The notes: generated by a model from the sequence alone, not told the origin. 64,000 nucleotides of DNA from [Flavobacterium] thermophilum (GCA_900450595.1 UGGS01000001.1:1550001-1614000), one strand, 5' to 3'. Shown: positions 39,226 through 47,707, numbered from the stretch's first letter. Numbers and translations: made by a program.

Positions 39226-40155
39226 ATGAAACAAGAGAAACCGTTATACGGCGGCCAGGCGGTTGTCGAAGGGGTCATGTTTGCCGGCAAAACGCATTCT
39301 GTCACCGCCATTCGCCGCACCGATGGAACGATCGAGTACTTTTCCGCACTGCGCCGCGCCAATCCGACGCTGGCCGCCTTCAAAAAAATCCCGTTTGTCC
39401 GCGGCATCGTCGCCATTATTGAAGCGAGCGCAACCGGGGCCAAACATTTGCAGTTTGCAAGCGAACGGTATGACGTCGCCCCAGGGGAAGAACAGACGGA
39501 GGCCGAAAGCAGTTCCAACCTGACGCTGATTCTCGGCGCCGCCGCGATCGGCGTGCTCTCGTTTTTGTTCGCCAAAACGGTGTTCACGCTCATCCCAGCG
39601 TTGCTCGCCGCCGCTTTCAAGCCGCTCATCCCGGGAAAAACGGGGCAAATTTTGCTTGAAGGGGCTTTTAAGCTCGCCTTATTGCTCGGCTACATTTACT
39701 TTATTTCCTTGACGCCGCTTGTAAAACGCGTCTTTCAATACCACGGGGCGGAACATAAAGTGATCAACGCCTATGAAGCGGGCTGGCCGCTCACTGTCGA
39801 ACATGTCCAACGCGCCTCGCGCCTTCACTACCGGTGCGGCAGCAGCTTCATTTTATTTACCGTCATCGTCGGCTTGTTTCTGTATTTGTTCGTGCCGACC
39901 GATCCGCTTTGGCTGCGGATTGTGAACCGGCTCGCCTTAATTCCGGTCGTGCTCGGCGTTTCGTTTGAGGTGCTGCAGTTTACAAATAAATGGAGGGACA
40001 TTCCGTTGCTGCGCTGGCTGGGCTATCCCGGTCTATGGCTGCAGCGGCTGACGACAAAAGAGCCGGACGACGACCAAGTGGAAGTGGCCATCGCTTCGTT
40101 CCAGCAGCTTCTTCGTTTAGAGGCGGAAGCGGAAGCGAAAAAAGCGGTGCAGTAA
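39226..40155 (+). CDS. yqhQ: YqhQ, DUF1385 membrane protein
   Basis: A 309-residue DUF1385 protein. YGGQAVVEGVMFAGKTH at the N-terminus and the central FQYHGAEHKVINAYEAG with RASRLHYRCGSSF are signature stretches. Four or five membrane helices (about 98-125, 145-165, 205-250). It is divergent from yqhR and overlaps nothing. Function unknown, though the HGAEHK motif suggests a metal site (inference). Confidence 0.92.
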   Translation: MKQEKPLYGGQAVVEGVMFAGKTHSVTAIRRTDGTIEYFSALRRANPTLAAFKKIPFVRGIVAIIEASATGAKHLQFASERYDVAPGEEQTEAESSSNLTLILGAAAIGVLSFLFAKTVFTLIPALLAAAFKPLIPGKTGQILLEGAFKLALLLGYIYFISLTPLVKRVFQYHGAEHKVINAYEAGWPLTVEHVQRASRLHYRCGSSFILFTVIVGLFLYLFVPTDPLWLRIVNRLALIPVVLGVSFEVLQFTNKWRDIPLLRWLGYPGLWLQRLTTKEPDDDQVEVAIASFQQLLRLEAEAEAKKAVQ

Positions 40156-40175
40156 TCGTAAAGGGGGTGGATTCA

Positions 40176-40532
40176 TTGCGGCGCAGGGCTGTTCACCCGC
40201 TCGCCGGACTTATGATTTTGCTTGGGACGCTTGGCATTGTGTATACCCTTTTTGCCCATCCGACGGTGCTGTTTCGCCAGCTGTTGTTTGTTGCGCTGTT
40301 TGCAGCCGCGATTTATCTCTTTTACCGTTTCGTCTACCAACGCCGCACTAGCAAAGAACGATTGTCGTATCTAAAAGCGGTGCGGCAGTCGAAAAAGCTT
40401 CATCCCCGCTCCGCGCGCAAGCAGCCGAAGCCGGCGAAACTAAAACGGCCGTTGAAAAAGCGAACGGCGACTCCGCATTTGACCGTCATCGAGGGCAAAA
40501 AAGGCAAAAAAAAGAATCGGGCTTCCTTTTAG
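40176..40532 (+). CDS. yqhP: YqhP / SA1362 family membrane protein
   Basis: A 118-residue protein with two N-terminal helices (LAGLMILLGTLGIVYTLF and LLFVALFAAAIYLFYRFVY) and a highly basic C-terminal half (RSARKQPKPAKLKRPLKKR). Start is TTG at 40176, with AAAGGGGG 8 nt before it; a GTG at 40167 overlaps the ribosome site. It matches SA1362-type proteins downstream of yqhQ. Function unknown. Confidence 0.78.
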   Translation: MRRRAVHPLAGLMILLGTLGIVYTLFAHPTVLFRQLLFVALFAAAIYLFYRFVYQRRTSKERLSYLKAVRQSKKLHPRSARKQPKPAKLKRPLKKRTATPHLTVIEGKKGKKKNRASF

Positions 40533-40548
40533 CTTGATTCTTTTTTGT
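40506..40548. terminator. Bidirectional terminator between yqhP and yqhO
   Basis: AAAAAAAGAATC pairs with GATTCTTTTTT with an inner GCT/AGC hairpin. A/T tracts on both sides serve both convergent genes. Confidence 0.8.
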
Positions 40549-40557
40549 TTTGGGCGC

Positions 40558-41442
40558 TCAAAACGCCCACCGCCGCAAAAACTGCCGCGCCCGCTCGCGC
40601 CCATAGTCAATGAGACGCCGGCGCGCTTCCAGGTCGATGGAAAACTCGGTCGCAAGAACGTTTTCCACCGGCAAAAAGATGATGTTTTTTTCATGGCGGC
40701 GCGAAATATAGCGGGCGTCATGCGCCTCTTTCATCGCCGCAAACAACGCTTCGTACAAATCAAGCGCGTTGGCAATGCGCCGTTTCGGCCGTTGGCCGGG
40801 CTTGGCGCTCAATTGAACGCCGAGCACCGGCCGTTTTTTCGTTTCTTTTTCTTCATCAAAGAGAAACAGCGGAAAGTTGCTGAGCACCCCGCCGTCAACG
40901 ATGAGGGAGGTGCCGTCCCGTCCGTGAAGGCGGACCGGCTCGAAAAAGTACGGAATGCTCGTGCTCATCCGCACCGCCTTGGCGATCGAAAACGAGCCGG
41001 GGTCAATGCCGTATATCGCCAAATCATCCGGCAGCACGACGATGCGCCCGTTCGTCACATCGGAGGCAACGATATACAAACTGTCGGCTGGTACATCCCG
41101 AAACGTACGCACTCCGCGGGCAGCGAGCGCCGATTCGATCCACTGTTCAAACACGTTTCCCTTATAAACTCCTAAATGCCAATATAGGCGCACCCACTTC
41201 CAAACAGAAAACGGAACCCACGACGCCCGTTCATCCAAAAACTGCTCCAGCCTAAGCTCCTCGAACAACTGCGTCATCTCACGGGCGGTGTATCCAGCCG
41301 CCAGCAGCGCAGCAAGCAGCGCCCCGGCGCTCGTCCCGGCAAGCCGCTTCCAGCGCAGCCCTTTTTCTTCAATGGCCTCATACGCCCCCAGCAACGCAAA
41401 CCCTTTCACTCCGCCGCCGGAAAAGACGAGATCAATGTTCAT
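40558..41442 (-). CDS. yqhO: Patatin-like phospholipase
   Basis: A 294-residue patatin-fold hydrolase. Oxyanion motif SGGGVKGFALLGAYEA, nucleophile elbow GTSAGAL (catalytic Ser) and catalytic Asp in IVDGGVLSNFPLF. No signal peptide. Substrate unknown; lipid acyl hydrolysis is inferred from the family. The ATG at 41442 follows AAAGGGGAGG. Confidence 0.92.
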   Translation of the reverse strand: MNIDLVFSGGGVKGFALLGAYEAIEEKGLRWKRLAGTSAGALLAALLAAGYTAREMTQLFEELRLEQFLDERASWVPFSVWKWVRLYWHLGVYKGNVFEQWIESALAARGVRTFRDVPADSLYIVASDVTNGRIVVLPDDLAIYGIDPGSFSIAKAVRMSTSIPYFFEPVRLHGRDGTSLIVDGGVLSNFPLFLFDEEKETKKRPVLGVQLSAKPGQRPKRRIANALDLYEALFAAMKEAHDARYISRRHEKNIIFLPVENVLATEFSIDLEARRRLIDYGRERARQFLRRWAF

Positions 41443-41507
41443 CGCCGCCTCCCCTTTCTCGCTGTTTATATATATGTAAGAGAAAGAAAAGGCGTTTAGT
41501 ACGAAAA

Positions 41508-41544
41508 ACAAAAAAGAGCAAGCAGTCGCTTACTCCCCTTGCTC
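41508..41544 (-). terminator. Terminator of mntR
   Basis: GAGCAAG/CTTGCTC stem overlapping the mntR 3' end, followed by TTTTTTG and more T on the minus strand. Confidence 0.85.
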
Positions 41545-41955
41545 ATTGCGCTTTTGCACGTCGCGCAGCGCCTCAAGACGGCGTTCGTCCTCTTGAAAAT
41601 ATTGCACCAAATCGCCAATCCGGTCGATGGCGTTCCAACTCAAATGGTGTTCAATCCCTTCCACATCGCGGTAAATGTTTTCTTCGTTGACGCCAATGAG
41701 GCGAAGAAACTGCTCAAGCAGCTCATGGCGGTACACAAGCCGTTGGCCGATTTTTTTTCCTTTCGGCGTCAAGACAAGGCCGCGGTACTTTTCATACACC
41801 AAATATTCATCTTTATCGAGCTTTTGCACCATTTTCGTCACTGAAGAAGGGTGAACGGACAACGCTTCCGCGATGTCCGAAACGCGGGCATAGCCTTTTT
41901 CTTCAATCAACATGTAAATTTGCTCAATATAATCTTCCATGCTTGGTGTCGGCAA
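41530..41955 (-). CDS. mntR: Manganese-responsive repressor MntR
   Basis: A 141-residue DtxR-family repressor of manganese uptake. Winged helix with [19 protein letters not shown]. Metal ligands expected from the family are present: D8 and E11 in SMEDYIEQ, the His in [10 protein letters not shown], and the Glu/His set in [11 protein letters not shown]. The start is TTG at 41955 with GGAGGGG 7 nt upstream, giving the family N-terminus; a longer frame to 41994 has no similarity. Confidence 0.95.
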   Translation of the reverse strand: MPTPSMEDYIEQIYMLIEEKGYARVSDIAEALSVHPSSVTKMVQKLDKDEYLVYEKYRGLVLTPKGKKIGQRLVYRHELLEQFLRLIGVNEENIYRDVEGIEHHLSWNAIDRIGDLVQYFQEDERRLEALRDVQKRNEQGE

Positions 41956-42082
41956 CGTTTGTCCCCTCCTGCAACGTTTGCCTGCCGCCAGCAAATCCCC
42001 CGGCCTATACCGTCACTCCGATGCGTCGGCCCTTTTGGCAGACAAAAATAGCAATCATTTCTATTGTACCATAAAAGGGGCA

Positions 42083-42220
42083 TTACGTAAAATACTGCAC
42101 CTCAGCCGCCGGGAAAAAGCGGGCAATGTACGAACGCATCGTTTCCTCCAGCTCCTGCGCCTCCTCGTCACGATACACGTATTTGCCGATGCCGTACCGC
42201 CCCCACTTATAGTTGTCCAT
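42083..42220 (-). pseudogene. Probable C-terminal remnant of spore photoproduct lyase (splB)
   Basis: A 45-codon frame reads KWGRYGIGKYVYRDEEAQEL near its start and ARFFPAAEVQYFT at its end, resembling the C-terminus of SplB, the radical-SAM enzyme that repairs spore photoproduct. The upstream frame closes with a stop nine bases before the ATG, and the iron-sulfur cluster region is absent. It is therefore only the tail of a deleted gene. The assignment is from memory of the family tail and is moderate. Confidence 0.5.
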
Positions 42221-42616
42221 ATTTTGATGTTAGTATGGTTCAAGGTTGGAGGGAAATCGCATGCTTCTTTTGCTTGGCACCATTTTTCATGGAAAGTTCA
42301 TTGCCCCTCATTTGATATGTTCATCTCCCAGCGAAACCAACGACCATGTCCATCGGTTTCAGCCACAATTTGCTGGTATTCTCAACCCATGTGAAATTCA
42401 ACTTGATCCTCTCCCCTCTTCTTCAACTTTTTCACAAACTTCTTCATACTCTTCATGTCACTGGATCCCACCAACTAGAAAATCGATCCTTTCGATCACT
42501 ATATTCGTTTCAACAAATGGATCTCCTTTCAAAACATTCGTACTCCTTTGCGATTTGCCATGACAGCTCATAAACGCAATGATACAATAAAACTAAGCTG
42601 AAAGGGGGGATGCAGA
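42221..42616. other. Gene-free, lower-GC stretch between two scars
   Basis: About 400 bp with no intact frame. On the minus strand short coding-like pieces appear in different frames (for example MKSMKKFVKKLKKRGEDQ, then EYQQIVAETDGHGRWF after a stop), suggesting a decayed gene that I do not recognise. GC is visibly lower than in the neighbours. Confidence 0.4.
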
Positions 42617-43036
42617 ATGTCTCACGAGCTTGTCGAATTGCTTCGCTCAGTGCTGAAAGAGGAGTTGCAGCCGATTCATGAACGCCTCGACCGACTAGAA
42701 GCCGGACAACAGCGCCTCGAAGAACGGCAACAGCGCCTCGAAGAACGGCAACATCGCCTCGAAGAACGGCAACAACGCCTCGAAGAACGGCAACAACGCC
42801 TCGAAGAACGACAACAGCGCCTCGAGGAAAAGTTGGACCATTTCATCATCGAAACGCGCAGCCATTTCAAAAAAATCGAGGACGAGCTGGCTGAGCATCG
42901 GCGTATGTTCGAGATACTGTCACATGATTGGCGTAACGCGAACATTGCGATTGAATATTTAAATCATAAGATCGGCCAGCACGATCTGGAAATGTATCAA
43001 CTCAAAAAGCGGCTCGAACTCCAAGAAACAAAATAA
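42617..43036 (+). CDS. Heptad-repeat coiled-coil protein of unknown function
   Basis: A 139-residue acidic/basic coiled-coil protein. After MSHELVELLRSVLKEELQPI come seven-residue units of the type QQRLEER, six of which are encoded by near-identical 21-bp DNA repeats. A further helix follows (KLDHFIIETRSHFKKIEDEL, then EILSHDWRNANIAIEYLNHK). A strong AAAGGGGG lies 7 nt before the ATG. Such short coiled-coil genes are common in Geobacillus, but I know no function. Expression as a real gene is supported by the ribosome site and the intact frame through the repeats. Confidence 0.75.
   Translation: MSHELVELLRSVLKEELQPIHERLDRLEAGQQRLEERQQRLEERQHRLEERQQRLEERQQRLEERQQRLEEKLDHFIIETRSHFKKIEDELAEHRRMFEILSHDWRNANIAIEYLNHKIGQHDLEMYQLKKRLELQETK
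42707..42832 (+). repeat. Six 21-bp tandem repeats inside the coiled-coil gene
   Basis: Units of CAACAGCGCCTCGAAGAACG plus G, differing at one to a few bases; each encodes one heptad. The copy number can change without a frameshift, so length variation between strains is likely. Confidence 0.95.
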
Positions 43037-43081
43037 AAGCGCATGCCCGATGACCAAAATAAAAGCGCATGCCCGATGACC
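43030..43081. repeat. Perfect 26-bp tandem duplication
   Basis: Two identical 26-bp copies (43030-43055 and 43056-43081) beginning AAAATAAAAGCGCATGCCC lie across the stop codon of the coiled-coil gene. Recent duplication is implied by full identity. Confidence 0.95.
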
Positions 43082-43106
43082 GGCGCATACGCTCTAACTG
43101 CTTAGC

Positions 43107-43388
43107 TTACCCACGCTTGCGAATGCGGAAATTGTCTTCCAACAGCACCCAGTTTTCCGGATACGGATACCCGAGCACCCAGTAGCTGATTCCGCGCAAT
43201 CCGTATTCTTTCACCAAGTCAAATTTCGCCAACGCGCTGCGGGCGTCCTCAAACCACACTTCATGTTGTCGCCCTTGTTCATCTGTATAGCGGTAAAACG
43301 GCGAAGCCGCCGCCGCATCGTATTGGATGGACGCCCCGTAGCGAATGGCGCGCTCTAGCGCCTCTTTCGGACTGAACGTTTCCGCCTT
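43107..43388 (-). pseudogene. C-terminal remnant of a spore-type GH18 (YaaH/SleL-like) hydrolase
   Basis: A 93-codon frame encodes ASIQYDAAAASPFYRYTDEQ, then VWFEDARSALAKFDLVKEYG, LRGISYWVLGYPYPENW and LLEDNFRIRK. This is the end of the GH18 catalytic domain of LysM spore-cortex or spore-germination proteins. The frame closes with TAA at 43389-43391; the LysM repeats and catalytic DxE region are missing. The fragment lies between the coiled-coil gene and the nrdJ terminator. Confidence 0.75.
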
Positions 43389-43421
43389 TTACCACTATAT
43401 TTTGGCTTTTGCCTTTTATGT

Positions 43422-43459
43422 AAAAAAAAACGCCGGTTCCTCTACGGAAACCAGCGTTT
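43422..43459 (-). terminator. Terminator of nrdJ
   Basis: AAACGCTGGTTTCC pairs with GGAACCGGCGTTT around GTAGA with a one-base bulge, then a T-run of nine on the minus strand. Confidence 0.85.
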
Positions 43460-43487
43460 CATCCATTCAAACCCATCCGTATCGCCA

Positions 43488-46061
43488 TTACAGGCCGCAC
43501 TTCAGCTGGGCGCCGCAGTTCGTGCACGTGTTGCAGCCGCCGATCTCTTCAACCGTTCCTTCGCGGCAAATCGGGCAAATGTTGCCGATTTCGGAGCCGA
43601 TCGTCACATCGGTGGCGCGCACATCTTGAATCGTATCGACAAGCACGACGGCGCGTTTCGTTTCTTTTTCCTCTTGTTCTTCTGGAAGCAGTTCTAGCTG
43701 TTCTTCGATCCGGTTTTCTTCCGCTTTCAACGTCAACACTTGCGCATCGCGGCTGCCGTCGACGTAGACGGTGCCGCCTTTCGCGCCGCCGCGCCATAAA
43801 CGCTCGTACACTTTTTGCACTTGCTCGACGGTGTAGCCTCTCGGCGCGTTGACCGTTTTCGACAAGCTCGAGTCGACCCAGCGCTGAATGATGCATTGCA
43901 CATCGGCGTGCGCTTCCGGCGGCAAGTCCATCGCCGTCACAAACCAAGGCGGCAAATGGTTCGGGTCGGCTTCCGGATGTTTGTCCAAATATTCTTGCAC
44001 GATGTCTGCTTTCACTTCGATAAATTTGCCCAAGCGCCCGCTCCGGTAGTACGAGAACGAGAAGTACGGCTCCAGCCCGGTTGACACGCCGACCATCGTC
44101 CCCGTCGATCCCGTCGGCGCCACCGTCAGCAAGTGTGAGTTGCGGATGCCGTATTTCAAAATATCTTGGCGAATGTCATCCGGCATCCGTTTCATGTAAC
44201 CGGTGTTGATGAACGCTTCGCGCAGCTTTTGCGTTTCTTCTTCCGTTTCGCCGACCAAAAACGGGAAGCTGCCTTTTTCTTTCGCCAGCTCGATCGAGGC
44301 CCGGTAAGCGGTCGTGGCGATCGTGCGGAACAGTTCGTCCACAAGTTGATTTCCTTCCTCGGAGCCGTACGCTTTTTCGCAGTAAATGAGCAAGTCGGCA
44401 AGCCCCATGACGCCAAGGCCGATGCGGCGCTCGCCGAGCGCCTGTTTTTTGTTTTCCTCAAGGAAGTATGGCGTAGCATCAATGACGTTGTCTTGCATCC
44501 GCACCCCGATTTCAACCGTACGCTTCAGTTTTTCATAGTCCACGACTTTCCGCTCTTTGTCCACCATGTTCGCCAAGTTAATGGCGGCCAAGTTGCAGAC
44601 CGAATATGGCGCAAGGGGCTGTTCCCCGCACGGGTTGGTCGCCACGACTTTTTGTCCGTACGCGCGAGCGTTCGTCATTTCATTGGCATTGTCGATGAAG
44701 AAAATGCCCGGCTCGGCTGAATACGTCGCACAAATGTTGATCAGCTTCCAAAGCTCGCGGGCGCGGATTTTCCGGTAGACGCGGACGCGGTAGCCCATTT
44801 GTTCCCATTCGCGCACATCGCCGACTTCATGCCATTTTTCATTGTAAATGCGCATTTCTTCTTCAGAATACGTTTCTACGTCCGGGAAGCGCAGCGCGTA
44901 TTCTTCGTCCTTTTCGACCGCTTCCATGAATTCTTTCGTCAAGCAGACGGAAATGTTCGCACCGGTCAAAAAGTCCGGGTTGTGCACCGTGTATGTACCG
45001 CCGGTGCGCAGTTTTTCTTCAGCGTCTTTGATAATTTCCTCTGTGAAGCCGCCGTAGTCAGGCGCGTTTTTGTACCGGACGATCGCTTCGTACATCGCCC
45101 GCTCCCGCTCGGTGAGCGGCGTGAATTTCAGTTTGTCGCGCGCTGCTTTTTTGATGCCCTCGTCTTCCATATTTTCAAGCAGGTAGCGCAAAATGCGCGG
45201 GTTTTGCATTTTCGAGACGATGAATTCGATAATGTCCGGGTGCCAGTCGGCCAGCATAATCATTTGGGCGCCGCGGCGGGAGCCACCTTGCTCAACAAGG
45301 TGGGTCAGCTTCGCAATGTCGTCAAGCCATGAGACCGACCCGGACGATTTGCCGTTCACCCCGCGCGCAAGCGTATGGCGCGGCCGCAATGTCGAGCCGT
45401 TCGTCCCAACGCCGCCGCCGCGGCTCATAATTTCCATCACCTGCTTCCGATGTTCGGAAATGCCTTCGCGCGAATCTTTCACAAACGGCATCACATAGCA
45501 GTTGAAATACGTCACTTCCTTGCCTGAACCCGCCCCATACAACACGCGGCCGGCCGGAACAAAATTCAAGCTGGCGAGCTCTTGATAAAACTTTTCGAAC
45601 CACTCTTTCCGCTTTTCTTCGGTCTTTTCCACCGCCGCCAGCCCGGTCGCATTGCGCTTGGCGATTTGCTCATAGAAAATCTCGAGCGGCTTGTCGATAA
45701 TGTCGAGCGATCGAAGGACAATGCCGGTTTCCGCCTCCTCGCCTTCGAGCACGTGCCGGTATTCGTCTTCAATCAACACGCGCGCTTTTTTCGCCTCCCA
45801 GTCAATATCGACGATAAAACCGAGACCGCGGGCTGGGAATTTCGGGTCCTCCTTGATCGTCAACACAACGAAATCGCCCGGTGTGAGCGTCAGCTTTTCC
45901 GTATCCTTAAACGAATAACGGTCCAACATGACCAAACGGGATACGCCTTTATGGGTGATGTGCATATCCGGCGTAATCGGATGCACTTGCGGAAATAGGC
46001 GGATATCCTCGTTCAGCTTGTCAATATTGATTTTCATTTTTTCGGACGACGCCACCGTCAT
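43488..46061 (-). CDS. nrdJ: Adenosylcobalamin-dependent (class II) ribonucleotide reductase
   Basis: An 857-residue enzyme reducing ribonucleotides with B12, without oxygen or a separate radical subunit. The radical-domain residues are in NPCGEQPLAPYSVCNLAAINL; SRGGGVGTNGSTLRPRH and the LTVAPTGSTGTMVGVSTG stretch are typical. C-terminal zinc ribbon ICPICREG...CNTCTNCGAQLKCGL. The ATG at 46061 follows AGGAGA. No cobalamin riboswitch is visible upstream; instead two NrdR boxes are. It sits between mntR and lipM, genes that are adjacent in B. subtilis. Confidence 0.95.
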   Translation of the reverse strand: MTVASSEKMKINIDKLNEDIRLFPQVHPITPDMHITHKGVSRLVMLDRYSFKDTEKLTLTPGDFVVLTIKEDPKFPARGLGFIVDIDWEAKKARVLIEDEYRHVLEGEEAETGIVLRSLDIIDKPLEIFYEQIAKRNATGLAAVEKTEEKRKEWFEKFYQELASLNFVPAGRVLYGAGSGKEVTYFNCYVMPFVKDSREGISEHRKQVMEIMSRGGGVGTNGSTLRPRHTLARGVNGKSSGSVSWLDDIAKLTHLVEQGGSRRGAQMIMLADWHPDIIEFIVSKMQNPRILRYLLENMEDEGIKKAARDKLKFTPLTERERAMYEAIVRYKNAPDYGGFTEEIIKDAEEKLRTGGTYTVHNPDFLTGANISVCLTKEFMEAVEKDEEYALRFPDVETYSEEEMRIYNEKWHEVGDVREWEQMGYRVRVYRKIRARELWKLINICATYSAEPGIFFIDNANEMTNARAYGQKVVATNPCGEQPLAPYSVCNLAAINLANMVDKERKVVDYEKLKRTVEIGVRMQDNVIDATPYFLEENKKQALGERRIGLGVMGLADLLIYCEKAYGSEEGNQLVDELFRTIATTAYRASIELAKEKGSFPFLVGETEEETQKLREAFINTGYMKRMPDDIRQDILKYGIRNSHLLTVAPTGSTGTMVGVSTGLEPYFSFSYYRSGRLGKFIEVKADIVQEYLDKHPEADPNHLPPWFVTAMDLPPEAHADVQCIIQRWVDSSLSKTVNAPRGYTVEQVQKVYERLWRGGAKGGTVYVDGSRDAQVLTLKAEENRIEEQLELLPEEQEEKETKRAVVLVDTIQDVRATDVTIGSEIGNICPICREGTVEEIGGCNTCTNCGAQLKCGL

Positions 46062-46155
46062 TCTCCTATCTCTCCTCTTTTATATAATTATATAATCTCT
46101 CATGTTTTTGCCAATGTTGCCCTGTCTTCTCTACCTTACCATATCAAACAGAAAA

Positions 46156-46204
46156 AAACAATATATAGTATGATTTTTTACGAAAATCATACTATATATT
46201 GTGA
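46156..46204. promoter_or_regulatory. Twin NrdR boxes in a perfect inverted repeat
   Basis: Boxes at 46156-46171 (core CAATATATAGTAT) and 46189-46204 (core ACTATATATTGTG) each match about 14 of 16 positions of the NrdR consensus acaCwAtATaTwgtgt. Their centres are 33 bp apart, about three helical turns. Together they form a perfect 20-bp inverted repeat (46158-46202) with a 5-nt centre, about 95 bp upstream of the nrdJ ATG. Confidence 0.82.
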
Positions 46205-46245
46205 TTTAGAACAGATCATTTCGTTTTTGTCAAGCAAAAAAAGAC

Positions 46246-46283
46246 AAAAAACGGCGAAAAACGGACCAGCCATGCCGTTTTTG
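46246..46283 (-). terminator. Terminator of lipM
   Basis: AAAAACGGC and its partner CCGTTTTT enclose an 18-21-nt loop with T-rich flank on the minus strand, about 30 bp after the lipM stop. Confidence 0.7.
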
Positions 46284-46314
46284 CCAAAACAGGAGCGATG
46301 TTCCATATTGCCGC

Positions 46315-47154
46315 CTAACGCTTAAAGTTCCATTCATCGCTTTCGTATTTCGTCCGCGCCAGCTCTTCGACGTACGCCAACTCTTCGGCGGTGAGCGTGT
46401 ACGGTTCCAATACGATGTTCAATCCTTTTTCAAATCCTTTGTAAAACGCCTCTTTCGCTTCCTCGATCGTCACCGTGCGGCTCGTCAACTCATTGATCGC
46501 GACGGCTTTCTTTTTAAAATCGCGCTGCAGACGCTCTTTCACCCGCTCGTTTGGATATTTAAACAAGCTGAACAGCAAGTCTTCGTCCAAATCGAGCAAA
46601 ATCGAACCATGCTGCAAAATGACGCCTTTTTGCCGCGTTTGCGCGCTGCCGGCGATTTTCCGCCCCTCAACGACAAGTTCGTACCACGACGGTGCGTCAA
46701 AGCAAACAGCCGAGCGCGGGCTGCGCAAATCCGCTTTTTCTTCTTCTGTTTTCGGCACGGCGAAATACGCGTCAAGCCCAAGGAAGCGAAATCCTTCCAA
46801 AATGCCCTGGGAGATGACGCGATACGCTTCCGTCACCGTCTGCGGCATCGCGGGATGCGATTCGGAGACGATGACGCTGTATGTCAACTCTTTGTCATGA
46901 AGAACGCCGCGCCCGCCAGTCGGGCGGCGGACAAAGCCGAGGCCGTTCCGTTTCACCGCGTCTAAATCAATTTCTTTCTCCACTTTTTGAAAATAGCCGA
47001 TCGACAACGTCGGCGGATTCCAGCCGTAAAAGCGGACCGTCGGCGGAATTTTTCCTTCGCTGTGCCACTCTAAGAGCGCCTCATCAAGCGCCATATTAAA
47101 CGACGGCGAGCCCTCGCCGGAGTCAATAAAGCGCCATACTTCCTTTTTAGCCAT
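46315..47154 (-). CDS. lipM: Octanoyltransferase LipM
   Basis: A 279-residue transferase moving octanoyl from acyl carrier protein to the GcvH protein for lipoate synthesis. Family stretches: [34 protein letters not shown], and the catalytic Cys in [17 protein letters not shown] with [10 protein letters not shown]. The ATG at 47154 follows AAGGTGG. Needed for lipoylated BkdB and glycine cleavage, both encoded in this window. Confidence 0.94.
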   Translation of the reverse strand: MAKKEVWRFIDSGEGSPSFNMALDEALLEWHSEGKIPPTVRFYGWNPPTLSIGYFQKVEKEIDLDAVKRNGLGFVRRPTGGRGVLHDKELTYSVIVSESHPAMPQTVTEAYRVISQGILEGFRFLGLDAYFAVPKTEEEKADLRSPRSAVCFDAPSWYELVVEGRKIAGSAQTRQKGVILQHGSILLDLDEDLLFSLFKYPNERVKERLQRDFKKKAVAINELTSRTVTIEEAKEAFYKGFEKGLNIVLEPYTLTAEELAYVEELARTKYESDEWNFKR

Positions 47155-47303
47155 CGTTCCACCTTCTTTTCAGAATCACCTTTACTAGTTTAGCAAACAA
47201 CGCCGGCCAAGGGAAGAAAAATGGCATCGCGAAAACACTTTGCTTCCGAGCGGCAACTCTATATAATAGGAAATAGCGGACAAAGCGAAAGGAGGCATGA
47301 CGG

Positions 47304-47678
47304 GTGGAAGCATTGCTCATTATTCTCGGGGCGGTCATCGTGTATTCCGTCATTACGTACTTCTGGCAGAAGAGAATTGTCAAAGCATTGACAGAGGAAG
47401 AGTTCCGCGCCGGCTACCGGAAGGCGCAATTGATCGATGTCCGTGAACCGGATGAGTTTGCGGCTGGACATATTTTAGGGGCGCGCAACATCCCGCTGAC
47501 CCAACTGCGCATGCGCATGAAAGAATTGCGCAAAGACCAGCCGATTTATTTATATTGCCAAAACGGGCTGCGCAGCGGGCGGGCCGCACAAATGCTTTAC
47601 CGGAAAGGGTATCGCGATTTGTACCATTTAAAAGGCGGATTTAAAACGTGGACCGGGAAAGTGAAGAAAAAAGCGTAG
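47304..47678 (+). CDS. yqhL: Membrane-anchored rhodanese-like protein YqhL
   Basis: A 124-residue protein with an N-terminal membrane helix (LLIILGAVIVYSVITYF) and one rhodanese domain: LIDVREPDEFAAGHILGARN and active-site loop YCQNGLRSGRAA with the catalytic Cys. GTG start (47304) with AAAGGAGG upstream. Sulfur carrier or sulfurtransferase role is inferred. It is divergent from lipM, as in B. subtilis. Confidence 0.92.
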   Translation: MEALLIILGAVIVYSVITYFWQKRIVKALTEEEFRAGYRKAQLIDVREPDEFAAGHILGARNIPLTQLRMRMKELRKDQPIYLYCQNGLRSGRAAQMLYRKGYRDLYHLKGGFKTWTGKVKKKA

Positions 47679-47707
47679 CGATCAGCAAAAAGAGGCGCGC
47701 TGCCGGA

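Noticed and set aside
42617..43036. Coiled-coil gene as an antitoxin or phage tail protein
   Set aside because: No partner gene, no phage neighbours; repeats alone do not support such a role.
46158..46202. Intrinsic terminator reading of the 20-bp inverted repeat
   Set aside because: No GC-rich stem or T-run; the match to NrdR boxes and spacing explains it better.
46062..46314. Cobalamin riboswitch upstream of nrdJ
   Set aside because: No conserved cobalamin box or long leader is visible; the space is filled by the NrdR repeat and A/T-rich promoter sequence.
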